Source: Stemphylium vesicarium
Taxonomy: Eukaryota > Ascomycota > Dothideomycetes > Pleosporales > Pleosporaceae
NCBI GenBank assembly: GCA_004380135.1
Contig: QXCR01000007.1
Coordinates: forward strand, 1 to 64,000
DNA: 64,000 nucleotides
Direction of reading: 5' to 3'
Made by a program: the position numbers and the translations under genes. Positions 11,246 through 22,054 of the stretch are shown piece after piece; position 1 is the stretch's first letter, and each line of letters starts with the position of its first letter. The notes beneath the pieces are model-generated. The model worked only from the letters and a program-made list of their open reading frames with translations. It had not been told where the DNA came from and ran no database searches.

Positions 11246-12403
11246 GTGGTAAGAAGTGTGGATTGAGGATATAGGTATATGCGGGGTGTAGTATGTTGCT
11301 ATAGCTGGGGAGGCAACTAAGATGGAGGTGTTGAGGCTGGAAAGGGCTAGAACGGTGCGGTAGTGTACGGATGCGTGTTCCTGGTCGTCGGGAGTATGCC
11401 GGTGATTTACCATGGTCGTGCTGCGACGAGAGAGGCTGGCGTTCCCAGGGAGAGGTGTCAGCCATGCGGAAGCGGTGTGTATTGTCGATGGGTATTGCCG
11501 ACGGGTACACGTCTTGTAGTAATGTTTACCTTTTTATTGCAGCATAATCGCATGGCGTTCAAGATGTATCTGTTATTGGACTTTGACGTTGATGATCGAC
11601 ATGAGAGATGGTGGTTGTTGTGCAAGGTCATGTGGAAACAGGAGAAGTTTGTAGTTGGAAGGGTATACCCTGCAGGGCAATGTGTACCTGATTGATGACG
11701 TACATGCGCGAGGTACTGAGATGACTAGGCGTGCTGGGGAAGGTTGTGAGGGTTGAAAGTCAGTCAGGCATAGACAGGATATCGGGCAGCGACGAGGATG
11801 AGGCGACGATGTATTTCCTGGCCACTTTGATACTCCAAGGCGGGATATCATGTCATAATTCACGATACTATTAATGTCGCGTCGGGGTCGGAGACTTCAA
11901 CCGCGACAACTAAGATGCAGGCTGCTGGGGCGGTGCTGGGCGGGCGGCGCCTAAGGCTGAGTCGGCTTTGGTGGCCGCAGGCGGGGCGCTCCAGCCATTT
12001 GGGAATTGGCGGTGACGTCCTAATGCAAAAACACCGCACTCGTCAAAAATCGCTGTCGCGTGAACGCCCGAAGCTTCGACGACGTCGCCCCAACAACTGC
12101 CAGCTTAAATTGCCCATCTGACAGGCGCATCCACTGCCCACAGTACGTCTTGCCCTCCTGACACGCTCAATACGACCAAATATCGTCGAGCCAGCCCGCT
12201 ACATCGCTTTGCAACAGAGTTTGGCGACTCATCGCAGCCAGTCGTCAGCGCCCAACCCCATTGACCTATTGACTTTTTTCGCTCTGCGCTCCCACCAAAG
12301 CGACATCGTCACGCTGGCAGCCCTACTTGTCCCTCTATTTCTTTCCACTGCATAGGCTATTCTAGCCCGCAGACTGTCCATCTTCGCCCTTCTCGGCTCT
12401 TCT
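11246..12403. other. Intergenic, no gene seen
   Basis: This stretch holds the 3' flank of the epoxide-hydrolase-like gene and the SPE2 promoter region. Short ORFs on both strands lack domains and conserved-looking text. From 12036 onward the + strand is free of ATG up to 12404, which suggests that the transcribed SPE2 leader begins near or after that point. Confidence 0.5.
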
Positions 12404-12451
12404 ATGCGTCGCGAGGACCTGGTACGCTTTCTGTCCAAGCCTGCGAAGTGA
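12404..12451 (+). promoter_or_regulatory. Upstream ORF in the SPE2 leader (15 or 17 codons)
   Basis: ATG at 12404 opens MRREDLVRFLSKPAK and stops at TGA 12449-12451. It is the only ATG on the + strand between 12036 and the SPE2 start at 12961. The stop overlaps a consensus splice donor (gtgagt at 12448). If the intron 12448-12522 is removed, the peptide becomes MRREDLVRFLSKPAKPR and ends at TAA 12530. In plants and mammals AdoMet decarboxylase mRNAs carry polyamine-responsive uORFs; the same role here is inferred. Confidence 0.6.
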
Positions 12452-12522
12452 GTCGTGTCTCCGCCAGAAGCAGTGTATCAAGGACTTTCCCAGCGAACAC
12501 GGCGCTGACTTTGCTCTCACAG
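12448..12522 (+). other. Probable intron in the SPE2 5' leader
   Basis: Donor GTGAGT, branch-like GCTGAC at about 12503-12508 and acceptor CTCACAG give a 75-nt intron of normal size for this genome. It interrupts the uORF and lies wholly within the leader. There is no transcript evidence. Confidence 0.55.
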
Positions 12523-12960
12523 GCCTCGATAACACCCGCAACGCCTCCGCACCCACCACCGCCTATCTCCATCTCCCACTAAAGCAGATAACCTCGTCTG
12601 CTGGACCCGATACTTGCCCAGGGTATCGGAATCTGGTATTGCGAGGACCCCATCGACTGCCACCATTTCCCGGCGAAAGGCCTCGTTTATCCCCCTCAAC
12701 GCCCGCCCTCCCTAACATCGACTACGGTCGGTCTTCTACTCCCCTACACACTGCTGCTGGCACACGCCAGCCTCGCCTACCCTTTGCGACACGTGGGCCA
12801 ATTCTTCTCAGGCGAGCACCGCATTGCTTGTCTGAGTGAGGTTGTGCTGCACATAGCTTCATAGCTAGCCCAATCTCCAAGCTTCCACCGAAGCCCTCTC
12901 AGCAAACCACGCCCATCTTATCAATTCCGTGCGCGCCCCGGCCACACAAACACACAAGAG

Positions 12961-14559
12961 ATGGTCGCTACTGAGATCCCTCAGCACTACACTGCCTCGC
13001 CTTCGTCGCACATTGGCACCCCTCATTTGACCATCAACAAGGAGGCTACCATCGATCTCGACTCTACCAACTCATTCGAGGGTCCCGAGAAGCTCCTAGA
13101 AGTATGGTTTAGTTCATCTGCTACCGACCTGCCTGGACAGGCTGGCCCGCTCGGCCTGAAGAAGGTTTCGGCTGAAGTATGGAAGGACATGCTCGACCTG
13201 GTCAACTGCAAGGTTCTCTCCGTCATCGAGTCTGAGCACGTTGATGCCTATCTCCTATCCGAGTCGAGCATGTTTGTCTTCCCCCACAAGGTCGTGCTCA
13301 AGACCTGCGGCACCACGACTCTGCTCTGGGGTCTTACTCGCATGTTGGAAATCGCTGCCGAAGCCGGTTTCCCCTTCATCGCCCCTAAGGCGTCTGGTGT
13401 CGCACCAGCCGCCACTCCATACCGCGTCTTCTACAGCAGGAAGAATTATCTCTACCCCAACCAGCAGCGGGGTCCTCACCGTAGCTGGCGCGATGAAGTC
13501 CGCTACCTCGACGATCGCTTTCAGGGTGGCAGCGCCTACATGATTGGCAAGATGAATGGCGAACATTGGTACCTCTACATTACCGGTCCCGACACCAGCC
13601 TCACACCGCCCCCTAGCCCAGGTGAGGAAAAGCTGGAGCCTGACACCGAGACCAAGTTTGTGAGCCACCCCCAGCGTATGCTGCGCGAGCAGGCGACCGA
13701 CGAGGAGGAGGATGAGACCCTGGAGGTTCTGATGACCGACCTCGATGAGAAGAACGCCCGTCAGTTCTATCTAGAGGACGCAAGTGCGGTTGCGGAAGGT
13801 CGCTACCTCCAGAGGGCCCGTGATGCTCGCAAGAACGCCATCCAGTCTCTTGGTACCATCTCGGAAGAGAATAGTCACAGCGAGAGCCTTGGTGGCTCTA
13901 CTGTCCTCAACTCCGCAGCCAACACGCACACCTCCGATGACAGTTTCGACGTTTTCGAGCAGACTTCCTCTGACCACTCCGGCTTCAACTCTGATGAGGA
14001 ACTTACCTTCCCTGAAGAGCTGACTACCGAAGGTCATACACTCGGTACGGTTGTCTCTGAACACTGCGGTCTGGCCGACGTTTACCCCACCACCAAGTAT
14101 CCCGATGCCCGTATCGATGCTTACTTGTTCACGCCTTGCGGCTTCTCTGCCAATGGTGTCGTTCCTGCTCCAGGTGGTGCCCCTAACGGCTCCAAGAAGG
14201 GTTCCGACGCCACCCACTACTTCACTGTGCACGTCACGCCTGAGCCACAATGCTCCTACGCCTCCTTTGAGACCAACGTGCCTGCTCGCCAGACTGGTCG
14301 AGAGACCGCGGATGTTGTCGAGCACGTTGTCGGCATCTTCAAGCCTGGCAGGTTCAGCGTCACTCTTTTCGAGGCCAAGCCGACCGCCGATGAGCTTCCT
14401 GCGAAGAACTCTGACAAAGCCAGGAGGATGGAGACCATCCCGGGCTACCGTCGCGTTGATCGTATTGTGCATGATCTGGATGGATACGATCTTGTCTTCA
14501 GGTACTACGAGAGGGACGACTGGAAGGGTGGCAAGCCCAGGCTTGGAGAGGACTTTTGA
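12961..14559 (+). CDS. SPE2: S-adenosylmethionine decarboxylase proenzyme
   Basis: This single exon encodes 532 residues. The enzyme makes decarboxylated AdoMet, the aminopropyl donor for spermidine and spermine. The proenzyme self-cleaves at the LSESSMF motif: residues 100-103 are S-E-S-S, so cleavage falls between Glu101 and Ser102, and Ser102 becomes the pyruvoyl group. The catalytic-site Cys is Cys116 in KTCGTTTLL. Other family blocks are QRGPHRSWRDEVRYLD, GSAYMIGKMNGEHWYLY and the C-terminal YASFETN. An acidic serine-rich insert of about 110 residues (about 235-345) makes it longer than animal forms, as in other filamentous fungi. The roughly 900-nt upstream region has one ATG only, which suggests translational control. 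Confidence 0.97.
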   Translation: MVATEIPQHYTASPSSHIGTPHLTINKEATIDLDSTNSFEGPEKLLEVWFSSSATDLPGQAGPLGLKKVSAEVWKDMLDLVNCKVLSVIESEHVDAYLLSESSMFVFPHKVVLKTCGTTTLLWGLTRMLEIAAEAGFPFIAPKASGVAPAATPYRVFYSRKNYLYPNQQRGPHRSWRDEVRYLDDRFQGGSAYMIGKMNGEHWYLYITGPDTSLTPPPSPGEEKLEPDTETKFVSHPQRMLREQATDEEEDETLEVLMTDLDEKNARQFYLEDASAVAEGRYLQRARDARKNAIQSLGTISEENSHSESLGGSTVLNSAANTHTSDDSFDVFEQTSSDHSGFNSDEELTFPEELTTEGHTLGTVVSEHCGLADVYPTTKYPDARIDAYLFTPCGFSANGVVPAPGGAPNGSKKGSDATHYFTVHVTPEPQCSYASFETNVPARQTGRETADVVEHVVGIFKPGRFSVTLFEAKPTADELPAKNSDKARRMETIPGYRRVDRIVHDLDGYDLVFRYYERDDWKGGKPRLGEDF

Positions 14560-15382
14560 TCACCTTTGTTGATATTAAAATTGTCACGGATTGAGGATTG
14601 CACACAGGTCTCTGTTTTCTATCTTCCGCTGTACATGGTTTGTGTGCAGCATTGCGGTACGGTCACTACAGTGTCTACCAAGTGTCTTTGTAGTTTATTT
14701 CAGTCAATTACATCCTTTTTTGAATTACTTCACTTGCCCATCGTCTCGTGTCATGCTCAAAATCCCATGATATGTCATGTAGTGTTGTCACGTACCGTCC
14801 AACACCGTACAAACGTCGCAGCGTGTCATGGTTCTGCTTCAGCCCTGTTGGGAGCCCAAACTTCTGAACGTAATACAAACAGAAGATGCGTGACTGCTCT
14901 TCGTCCATCACGTTCACCTCGACCGCCTTGTGCCCACCGCAATCTGTTTGAATCTGCCCCCATTCGCTAGCAATGACGTCCGTCGCTGCCAATGCTCTTG
15001 CATCTCATTCCGAGAGCCTGGTTGCTCGATTTCTATTATGTCCCATCACAAACGCTCAGTGTCCTAGTCCTAGACATGGTCTCTCTGGCCTTCGTGCCAC
15101 GAACATATCACCTCATGCCTTCACCTGCGAGAGATCACCCTACTCTTAAGTAAGGGGGGTAGGCTTTGCACGTGCCTCACGATAGGTGAGAAAGTAAGAG
15201 ACGCTGCCTTACCGCTTTTTGCAACTCTTGGCCGCTTTGGTGGAGGAGGTGGTGTATACATACTCGACCTGGGTGGGTGGGCTGTCTCTTCAACTCCTAC
15301 ACTCAACTCTTCTGTATCAGTCATACTTCACAGAAGCTACACTACAGCAACCCCCCCATCTAAACAAACAACACACATCTCT
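14560..15382. other. Intergenic, one weak reverse ORF
   Basis: A 94-codon reverse ORF at 14708-14992 has protein-like composition (for example IFCLYYVQKFGLPTGL) but no recognised domain and no splice partner, so it is not called as a gene. The rest is the SPE2 3' flank and unassigned sequence. Confidence 0.4.
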
Positions 15383-15752
15383 TTGAATCCAATCGGCATT
15401 ATGAGGAACCCTCACCGAACAGCAAGACGGGCTCTAGGTAGCATGAACCTGCGGAATGCTTTTGGACCCGAAGACAAAGCCTACGAAACGCACGATCGAA
15501 GTCGGACGTATCAGCCTAAGAAGGACAAGAAGAAGAGGACGGAGAAGAAGAAGGGAAGATCGCCGTAAGTCTTTTCTCCAGAAGCATATAACGAATTTCG
15601 CTAACACAACATGGGAAGAATTGCGATACAAGTCTGTCGAGCTTCATCATGACGAACAGTGGTACTTGTGTGCCACATTTGACGGCAAGACAGAGACGGC
15701 ACCCGTCCCCAAAAGGGATGTGCCAAAAGAGTTGATTATGTGGGAAGACTGA
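15383..15752 (+). CDS. Uncertain small gene with two adjoining coding-like frames
   Basis: Frame A (15383-15564, perhaps starting at 15401) encodes a lysine-rich N-terminal part with LRNAFGPEDKAYETHDRSR and strong AAG codon preference. Frame B (ending 15752) encodes an acidic C-terminal part, ELRYKSVELHHDEQWYLCAT through KELIMWED. A GTAAGT donor at 15565 and an acceptor at 15618, with a GCTAAC branch site, define a good 54-nt intron, but this intron does not move frame A into frame B. Either an unseen splice, a sequence error or a frameshift mutation joins them, or only one frame is real. No domain is recognised. Confidence 0.35.
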
Positions 15753-16604
15753 AGCTCAATGACCCGCGCTGAAAGGATCGTCGATTACAATCACTCTTTC
15801 TTCAACTTTGTGTCTAAGAACTTATGATGCGGTTGATGAAGAAGTTCTTGTCTACTCTGCGGTATGCTTCTCTGGCTCTATCTCCCTAGTTATTCCCTCT
15901 TCAACATTGCTAACTATACTCTTACAGACAAAAGCTAGCGGAGATTCAGCTACTATTCTTGTTTCTTCTTCCCCTCTATCCAATCTACACATTGATACCA
16001 TTTCTCTCCATTTTAGCGTGCTCTGAGCCTGTTCATACCCATCTGATTTTCTACTCCTAATATTCCCCAACACAGCTTATGATCTCCCCTAATTGTCTAG
16101 TTCTATGCGAGCAAATCCTATTCACATTCCATTAACTGCCCTCTATTTCCTAGTCTTGTATGTATCTGCAATGAACAAAAGTGATTTTACCTATAATACT
16201 CTCCTTACCTAACTATCCTATGTTGAACTACGCTGGAATGTTTCCTCTTGTGTTGAGTCATAGTAGGCTATGTTGTTCACACGGGACAAACGGATGAGAT
16301 GTCCAGGTCAATACTAAGCTGCTAGGGCGCCGTCAAGAGCCCCAGGCCGCGCCGATTCGAGGTGAATCACGATGATGCACAACTCGACGGCGTGGGGAAC
16401 AGGCAGAAGAGAAGAGAAGAGAAGAGAAGAGAAGAGAAGCTTGCGTGAAACTCGCAGTGACGTTGAGTTTGGCACCTGTCATGTGCTGTAGTGCAGCCAT
16501 GGGCTTGAACTCACCAGGTGCCAACACAGACAACCACTGACTACATGAAGCAGCCGCAATGGAAGAGCATTCAATATATTTCGTATCCGTGTGGTACACA
16601 TCTA
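15753..16604. other. Intergenic, no gene seen
   Basis: This gap holds pyrimidine-rich unassigned sequence and, near its right end, a pentanucleotide microsatellite. No coding-like ORF was found. Confidence 0.45.
16405..16439 (+). repeat. (AGAAG)7 microsatellite
   Basis: Seven perfect tandem copies of AGAAG lie in the intergenic stretch. Confidence 0.95.
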
Positions 16605-18621
16605 TCATACACTATCCTTGCCATGACTTTCCATGCGCCCCAGCGCCTCCCGAACCTTTTTGACGGCCTCTCTTGCAGCCCTTCGTTCAATCACATCCTC
16701 ATCTTCTGCAACTTCCTTCTTCCCACCATTACTGATGACATAGCTGACACTCTCCTCTGTGCTTTTCAACGTGCGCCTACCCTCTTCTCTTACAGTACTT
16801 TCCCAGGCTTCTCGCGCGCCCTCCCACAGCTTCTGCATACGGCGGAGGGAGAAAGTGAATCCTAGTGCTGCGACAGCCGAAGCTTCGAAGACGGAGAAAG
16901 AGGAAACGGACGCATATAGGAGTGCTGATGCGGCGGACGAGATGGATGTCGTGCTGAACGTTTGCAAGATGAGGCGTTGAGCGAGAGCTTGAAGAGGCGG
17001 AACAGTGTCATTGATGAGCTCGATACGAGCGCTGGATATCTGTTCGTTCCATGGAATGGGTTTCCGGACATTGGTCGAAAGGTCTGTCCTTGGGTTTTCT
17101 GCTGTTGGCGCTGTGTCTTGTGTCGTGACCTCGGGTATGTTGGCAGCGACAGGACGTTGAATTTCATCTGGGAAGCCGGCCTGATTCATGCGACCAGCCA
17201 GATATATGCTGTCCTTCTCAGCAGAGACCAGCCACCGTCGCTCCAAAAGCTCCGAGCTGATCATGGTGACGTCGTCAACGCGCCAGAGCAGTTTCCACCA
17301 AGCTAGTTTGTGCCAGTTTTTGGCTGCAAAGGCATCATCGAGTTGGTCGCGGAGCTCGGTGTGTGACTTTTCAGCCCAGTTCTCGAGATGGCCCACGATG
17401 GACGCAGTGACGTCTTGGTCGGTCGGAACGGATGCGAGTTTCTGCAACCGAGCAGTGTCTGCTTTTGTAACATTGGCTTCTACATCGTCGGCGACGGAAG
17501 TGATGAGCGTCTTCATCGGAGGCTTAATGGCATCAGACGCTTGGAGATCTTGGACCAGCCATTGAGACAGAGTTGGCAGCCCACTTTGGAACCAACCTCG
17601 CTCATAGATAGTTGAGTTTTTGATGGATTCACGGAAGCTATCGAGTGCCTTTGCGCCGACTTCGATATTGATAGGCGCACTTTCGGCGTGCGGGTCTGGT
17701 TTGGACTCGGTAGTTGGCACTGGCAGATCAACAGCGACCTTCACCATGTTCTCCGTCTCGTCGAGACCGTCGGCCGAAAACCTCCCAAATGCTATGGCGC
17801 TGTCTATTCCCTCTCCCAATACCAACGTCTTGTGCACTGGGTATGGGACGGGCAACCCCCTGGCGGAAGTAGCCTGGAGTTTGGGAACCAGAAGCGACTC
17901 GATAGAACTCTCTGTTGACACATGAGGGACGGGTGCGGCGACATTGACGTTTATGGTGGAAACGAGAACTTCCAGGTTGTGCGACTGGAGAGTGCGCGAG
18001 GGAGCGACGAGGACCTTGTAGAGCGGTGTTGGTGTGTGGGCATCGGGATCGGTGCCGTACCTAGACAGACATGTCAGCTGCTGCGCTCCCTCACACTGCC
18101 ATTCGGGTGCACCCACTTCAGCAATACGGCCTTTTCATTGCCGTCGCCTGCCTTGACCAGCTCCTTTTCCCATTGCTCCTCGGCACCTAGGGGGTCTGCA
18201 AGCAGTAGGCGTGCTAGTCGCTGGGCGCTTAGTTGGCTGTTCAACCCGAGCACTGCGTCCCATTGTCAGTCTCCGTGTCGCTCGCCTCCAATTGCGTGTG
18301 CACTGTACCAGCAACTCTTGTCACGGCATCTTGGGCGGCTAGGCCCCGCAATGCCAGCTGTAATCTACTGATGTTGACATATGTTTCGGCAGCTCCACTG
18401 AGCGCCGACAGTGCATCGTACAGCTCCTGGTTTCGTGGCGGGACGTTGGGGCGCAGATTTATCGCAGTCGGCGAGACATGCGTCGACGCGGAGCGCACGC
18501 GGACCTTGGTGCATCTTGACTTGGGAACATAGCGACAGCGAAGCGCAAGCGGGATCCGATCAATCGCCCCTGTCTTGCGAAAGATGGTCAGTCGCGGCAC
18601 TGAGGCCACCCATGGAGGCAT
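16605..18621 (-). CDS. Mitochondrial inner-membrane-associated protein, Mmc1-like
   Basis: Three exons (18621-18309, 18252-18117, 18060-16605) encode 634 residues. The first 50 residues are basic with almost no acidic residues, as in a matrix-targeting presequence. A conserved-looking segment follows with RLARLLLADPLG and YGTDPDAHTPTPLYKVLVAP, then SARGLPVPYPVHKTLVLGEG. The C-terminal quarter has two apolar helices (SAASALLYASVSSFSVFEAS and AVAALGFTFSLRRMQKLWEG region) resembling the membrane-contacting paddle of dynamin-like proteins. This layout fits the fungal Mmc1 family, described as matrix-side inner-membrane organisers related to Mic60. The family name is from memory; the mitochondrial location and architecture are inferred from sequence. 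Confidence 0.6.
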
Positions 18622-19028
18622 CGGGCTTGAAGTTGAGCATTGTTACCACCCTCTGAAATGTTGCAGTTGACGTAGGTCGGCAAAGCTAGCTTCGGCCTGG
18701 GCACGTGCGCCGCCCTCCTCACGGGAGCCATCATCACATCATCATCAATGATAAGTTCAACTATGCCAACCACGATTTAGGGATGAGGATTGACTGTATT
18801 CAATGAGAAGCCGGCCTGCTAAAGCCCGAGAATTTCGACCAACAAATTATTACCCTTCATCGCAAGGTGATACCTTCTAGGTTACGCTCGTGTCGTCCAC
18901 ATACGCCTGCGTGGTATATTGATGGCATTTGGTGGCCCGCCAATACAGAAATGAAGAACCTAGACATCCTGTCGTATCATGACTCTCCTCTCCGCTTCAC
19001 TGTCCGACCGTGACCGCTTGAAGCGCGC
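18622..19028. other. Intergenic, no gene seen
   Basis: This 407-bp gap lies between the Mmc1-like start and the calcineurin A stop. Nothing recognisable was found beyond the expected promoter and 3' flank. Confidence 0.5.
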
Positions 19029-21052
19029 CTAGCTCCTCCGGCTGCCTTTGGATCCAGACGACCTACTAACGTCAGTTGATGCATACTGCCATACAATCGA
19101 ATGAAACTTACATGCTGATGCGTCTTGCCACAGTGGCCAGACCCTGGTCATTGTCTGCCTCTTTGGTGGCCTTCTCGAGAGCCTGCTCCCGGCTGACCTC
19201 CTGAGACTTCCTTACTTCCTCGTGGCTGGGCGGCAGGCGCTCGTTCTGCAGATCCACCTTGCGCGCGTCCTCAAAACTGTGGATCGCCTGCTTGATTCCT
19301 TCCGCGCCGAGCATGAGTGTGCCCGCAGGAAGTCGACCACCTGATGCCGTCTTCAACTCAGTAACGCGCTCCGACTCCTCACGCAACACCTGGAATACGC
19401 GGGAGAGGCGGCCAATAGCCAAGATCTTGTTCTTGATGGCGCGGCGCTTGAACTCGGTCGAGTCTGGGTCTAGACTGGAAAGAGGGGGCGAAGACGGTCC
19501 GGACGCCAAAGAGCTGGGCGTTTCTTCTTCGAGTTCCTCCTTTGAGCAAGTGTTCAGGATAGCGATGAGCATGTCGGTGACTGGAGTGTGTTAGCTTGAA
19601 GTATTTCACTTTGACAGATTTTACATACTCTTCTCGCCAACAAAGGGCAGTGACCATGTGAAGACGTCCATGAAGTTGGGGAGCCAGTAAGGATGGGGTG
19701 TGCAGTCTGCATGTGTTAGTCTTGTAATGTACAGATATTCCGCCTGACTTACTGAATTGCCGAATGTTCATGACATTGTTCTCGTACTTTAACACAGCGG
19801 CCTTGTTATTGTATACATCCAGATAGTTTGGTGCACTGAAGATGGTCATGACACTGGGGAATCCAGTCGTCCGTGTCTTCCTGTACATTCGGTAACCGGC
19901 ATCCTGGGCCTCGTGTGCGCGAATAATGGACAAAAGGTTGTTCTTCTCGAGGAAAGCGCAAGCGGCTGGGTACGAAAAGAAGTATGAGCATCCACGAACG
20001 TGATTGTGGACGAAGAAATCGTTGGTCTTCTCCTGGCCAAACTCTTCGAGTGGGTCGGCCCAGAGAATGTCGCACATGAGGCCGTGGGTGGGTGGCTCCC
20101 GGAAACGGTCAATCTGTCATGGTCAGTTTTTGAGCCTTGGTATCTGCAGACGCCACATACGCTCTTGAGATCGTCCAGCGTGTGGAGCTCAGGGCTCAAT
20201 CCACCATGTATACACAGGAACTGCTTATTCATGACCGCAGCCAAGGGCAGCGCACAGAACGAGTCCATGCATGCTTCGTAAACGGCCTCGGAGTACTTGT
20301 GCTTGCATTCGAGCTTGAAGGTGAAGTAGTCGGTCAAATGGCGGCACTCGTGGTTTCCTCGGAGCAGCCAAAGCGTGTTGGGGTACCAGATCTTGAGAGA
20401 CCATAGGTAGAGAACGCACTGCGGTTATTAGCAGATGCATGTCGCCAGCTTCCAGACCGCCTCACCTCTATACTAAAGTAGCCGCGATCCACGTAGTCGC
20501 CCAAAAACAAGTAGCGAGTCTCGGCTGGGTCGCCACCGACTTCAAACAGTTTCATAAGGTCGTAGTACTGTCCGTGGACATCACCGCACACGGTAATGGG
20601 TGCGTCCATCTCCAGCATGTTGGGCTCCGACTTTAGGATTTCCGTGCCCTTTTTTATGATCCATAGCGCCTGCTGCTCGGTCAAGCGACCTTCGCGGTAG
20701 AAGTGCTGCTTGAGAAACTGGATATTGGGTTTTGTTCGATCTGTCGGTGAGAAGAATTGCTCGTCGGTGGGCGGGTGGAAGGCGGGTGCTTGCACGTCTG
20801 GATGGCACGGCGCAGTTAGCTTGATGTTTGTATGCTGGGTGTCGCAAAATCGTTTTTGGTAGCGGAAAAGCTAGGCTACACGGGCGAGCGAGGCATACCT
20901 TTGCAAACACGTTCCTGTGTGCTCACTTGGTTGCCATCTTCCATGGTATGTAGCGTAAAGTCGATCTCAGGGAGCGGCTTCTTCTCTCGCACAGCGCGAA
21001 TGGCATTGTCGATGTACTTGGACTGGTCGACATCCTGCTGATTGTTGTCCAT
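19029..21052 (-). CDS. cnaA: Calcineurin catalytic subunit A (PP2B)
   Basis: Seven exons (21052-20899, 20797-20466, 20418-20161, 20113-19753, 19706-19629, 19580-19112, 19065-19029) encode 562 residues. Calcineurin is the Ca2+/calmodulin-activated Ser/Thr phosphatase that dephosphorylates Crz1-type factors. The metal-binding phosphoesterase motifs GDVHGQ (about 123), GDYVDRG and RGNHE are intact. The regulatory parts follow in order: a CnB-binding helix ([20 protein letters not shown]), the calmodulin-binding helix (AIKNKILAIGRLSRVFQVLR) and the autoinhibitory segment (IHSFEDARKVDLQNERLPP). The final intron, GTAAGT at 19111, replaces a stop that would follow ISM with a 12-residue Ser/Arg-rich tail; retention would give a slightly shorter C-terminus. 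The start is the first ATG, giving MDNNQQDVDQSKYIDNAIRA. Confidence 0.96.
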
Positions 21053-22054
21053 GTTGGGCGGTCTGAGCTGTACGCCGGAAAGTGTGGGCGCAAGGAGACG
21101 GTGGAGGTGAAGGCAGCGAGGTAGTGGGGCGAGCGCAATGACCTCCCAAGCTTGAGTGGCGGAGGCGTGCGAAACGACGGCCGAGGCTGGATCCTGATTC
21201 CTGATCCCGACAACACCAAATAATAGAATGCCTGTATTTGTAGGAAGCGTCGCAGTTTGGCTCGTCGCGTGCTCGGGCGTGCGCTGTCGAGGGAAGCTTA
21301 GGGCTGAAAGTGGGAATCCAGAGGGGAAGTCGACTGGCCCTGTCTGTTCCCTGAATGGCTAGCCAATCAGCGCCCGATCAACGTCATAATCCGGTGAATG
21401 GGCTCCAAGCTTTGTCTGGAGAGGCACAACTGTGGCATGGAAGATTACGAGAGTAAGTGATGCATCGGTTTTGTATGAGAAAACATGACAAACGGTGTTG
21501 CGCCAGTTTCGCCCCCAAGTTTCACTGTCTGTAATGATTACAGGAGTCCTTCTAGCCCATTGTCATAGTGCATACAGACTTGGAGCGAGGCTGAGAAACT
21601 TGGCTGTCAGCTATGGCAACATTTGCGATGTGCATTGGCAGTGATTCGACGAGCATCATGGATGGAGCACGGGAATAAGAGGAGCAATTGTCTCGTAGAA
21701 CGAATGAACATTTTCATTTGTTTTTGTACATAGCAGGTACGATGTGAGCAGCGCTCGGAGAAACGAGGCTTGCCAGGACTTCTCTTTGATCCAAAGAAAC
21801 AAGGCATGCCAACCCGATCTAGGGTTGGTCATGAACGAAAGAATGTAACAACAGTAAACCACAAGAAGAAAAATGTCACCAGCGAGACCCAAGTGGTATC
21901 TGCCAAATATGACGAGGTATATGCCCATCCAGACCAAGATCCAATCCTATCCCCATCCGTGTTCCCAACTCCAAAAGATGCGATTCGTAGCCAAAGGCTT
22001 TTGAGTGTATGTGTTGACGTCTTGAGCGACTTGAAGCCATGCTTGTCTTGATGC
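21053..22054. promoter_or_regulatory. Calcineurin A upstream region and LPMO 3' flank
   Basis: This 1-kb gap contains the calcineurin A promoter; a CCAAT box (agccaatcag) lies near 21360. The part nearer 22054 is the 3' flank of the LPMO gene. A reverse hydrophobic ORF at 21656-21937 looks fortuitous. Confidence 0.45.

Noticed and set aside
13771..14472. 233-codon reverse ORF within SPE2
   Set aside because: It is the antisense shadow of a strongly supported coding exon and shows no domain.
14708..14992. 94-codon reverse ORF after SPE2
   Set aside because: Composition is protein-like, but no domain or exon partner was found, so it is noted only in the gap entry.
21656..21937. Reverse ORF rich in hydrophobic residues, like a membrane protein
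   Set aside because: It lies in a 3' flank and has no splice partners or family match.
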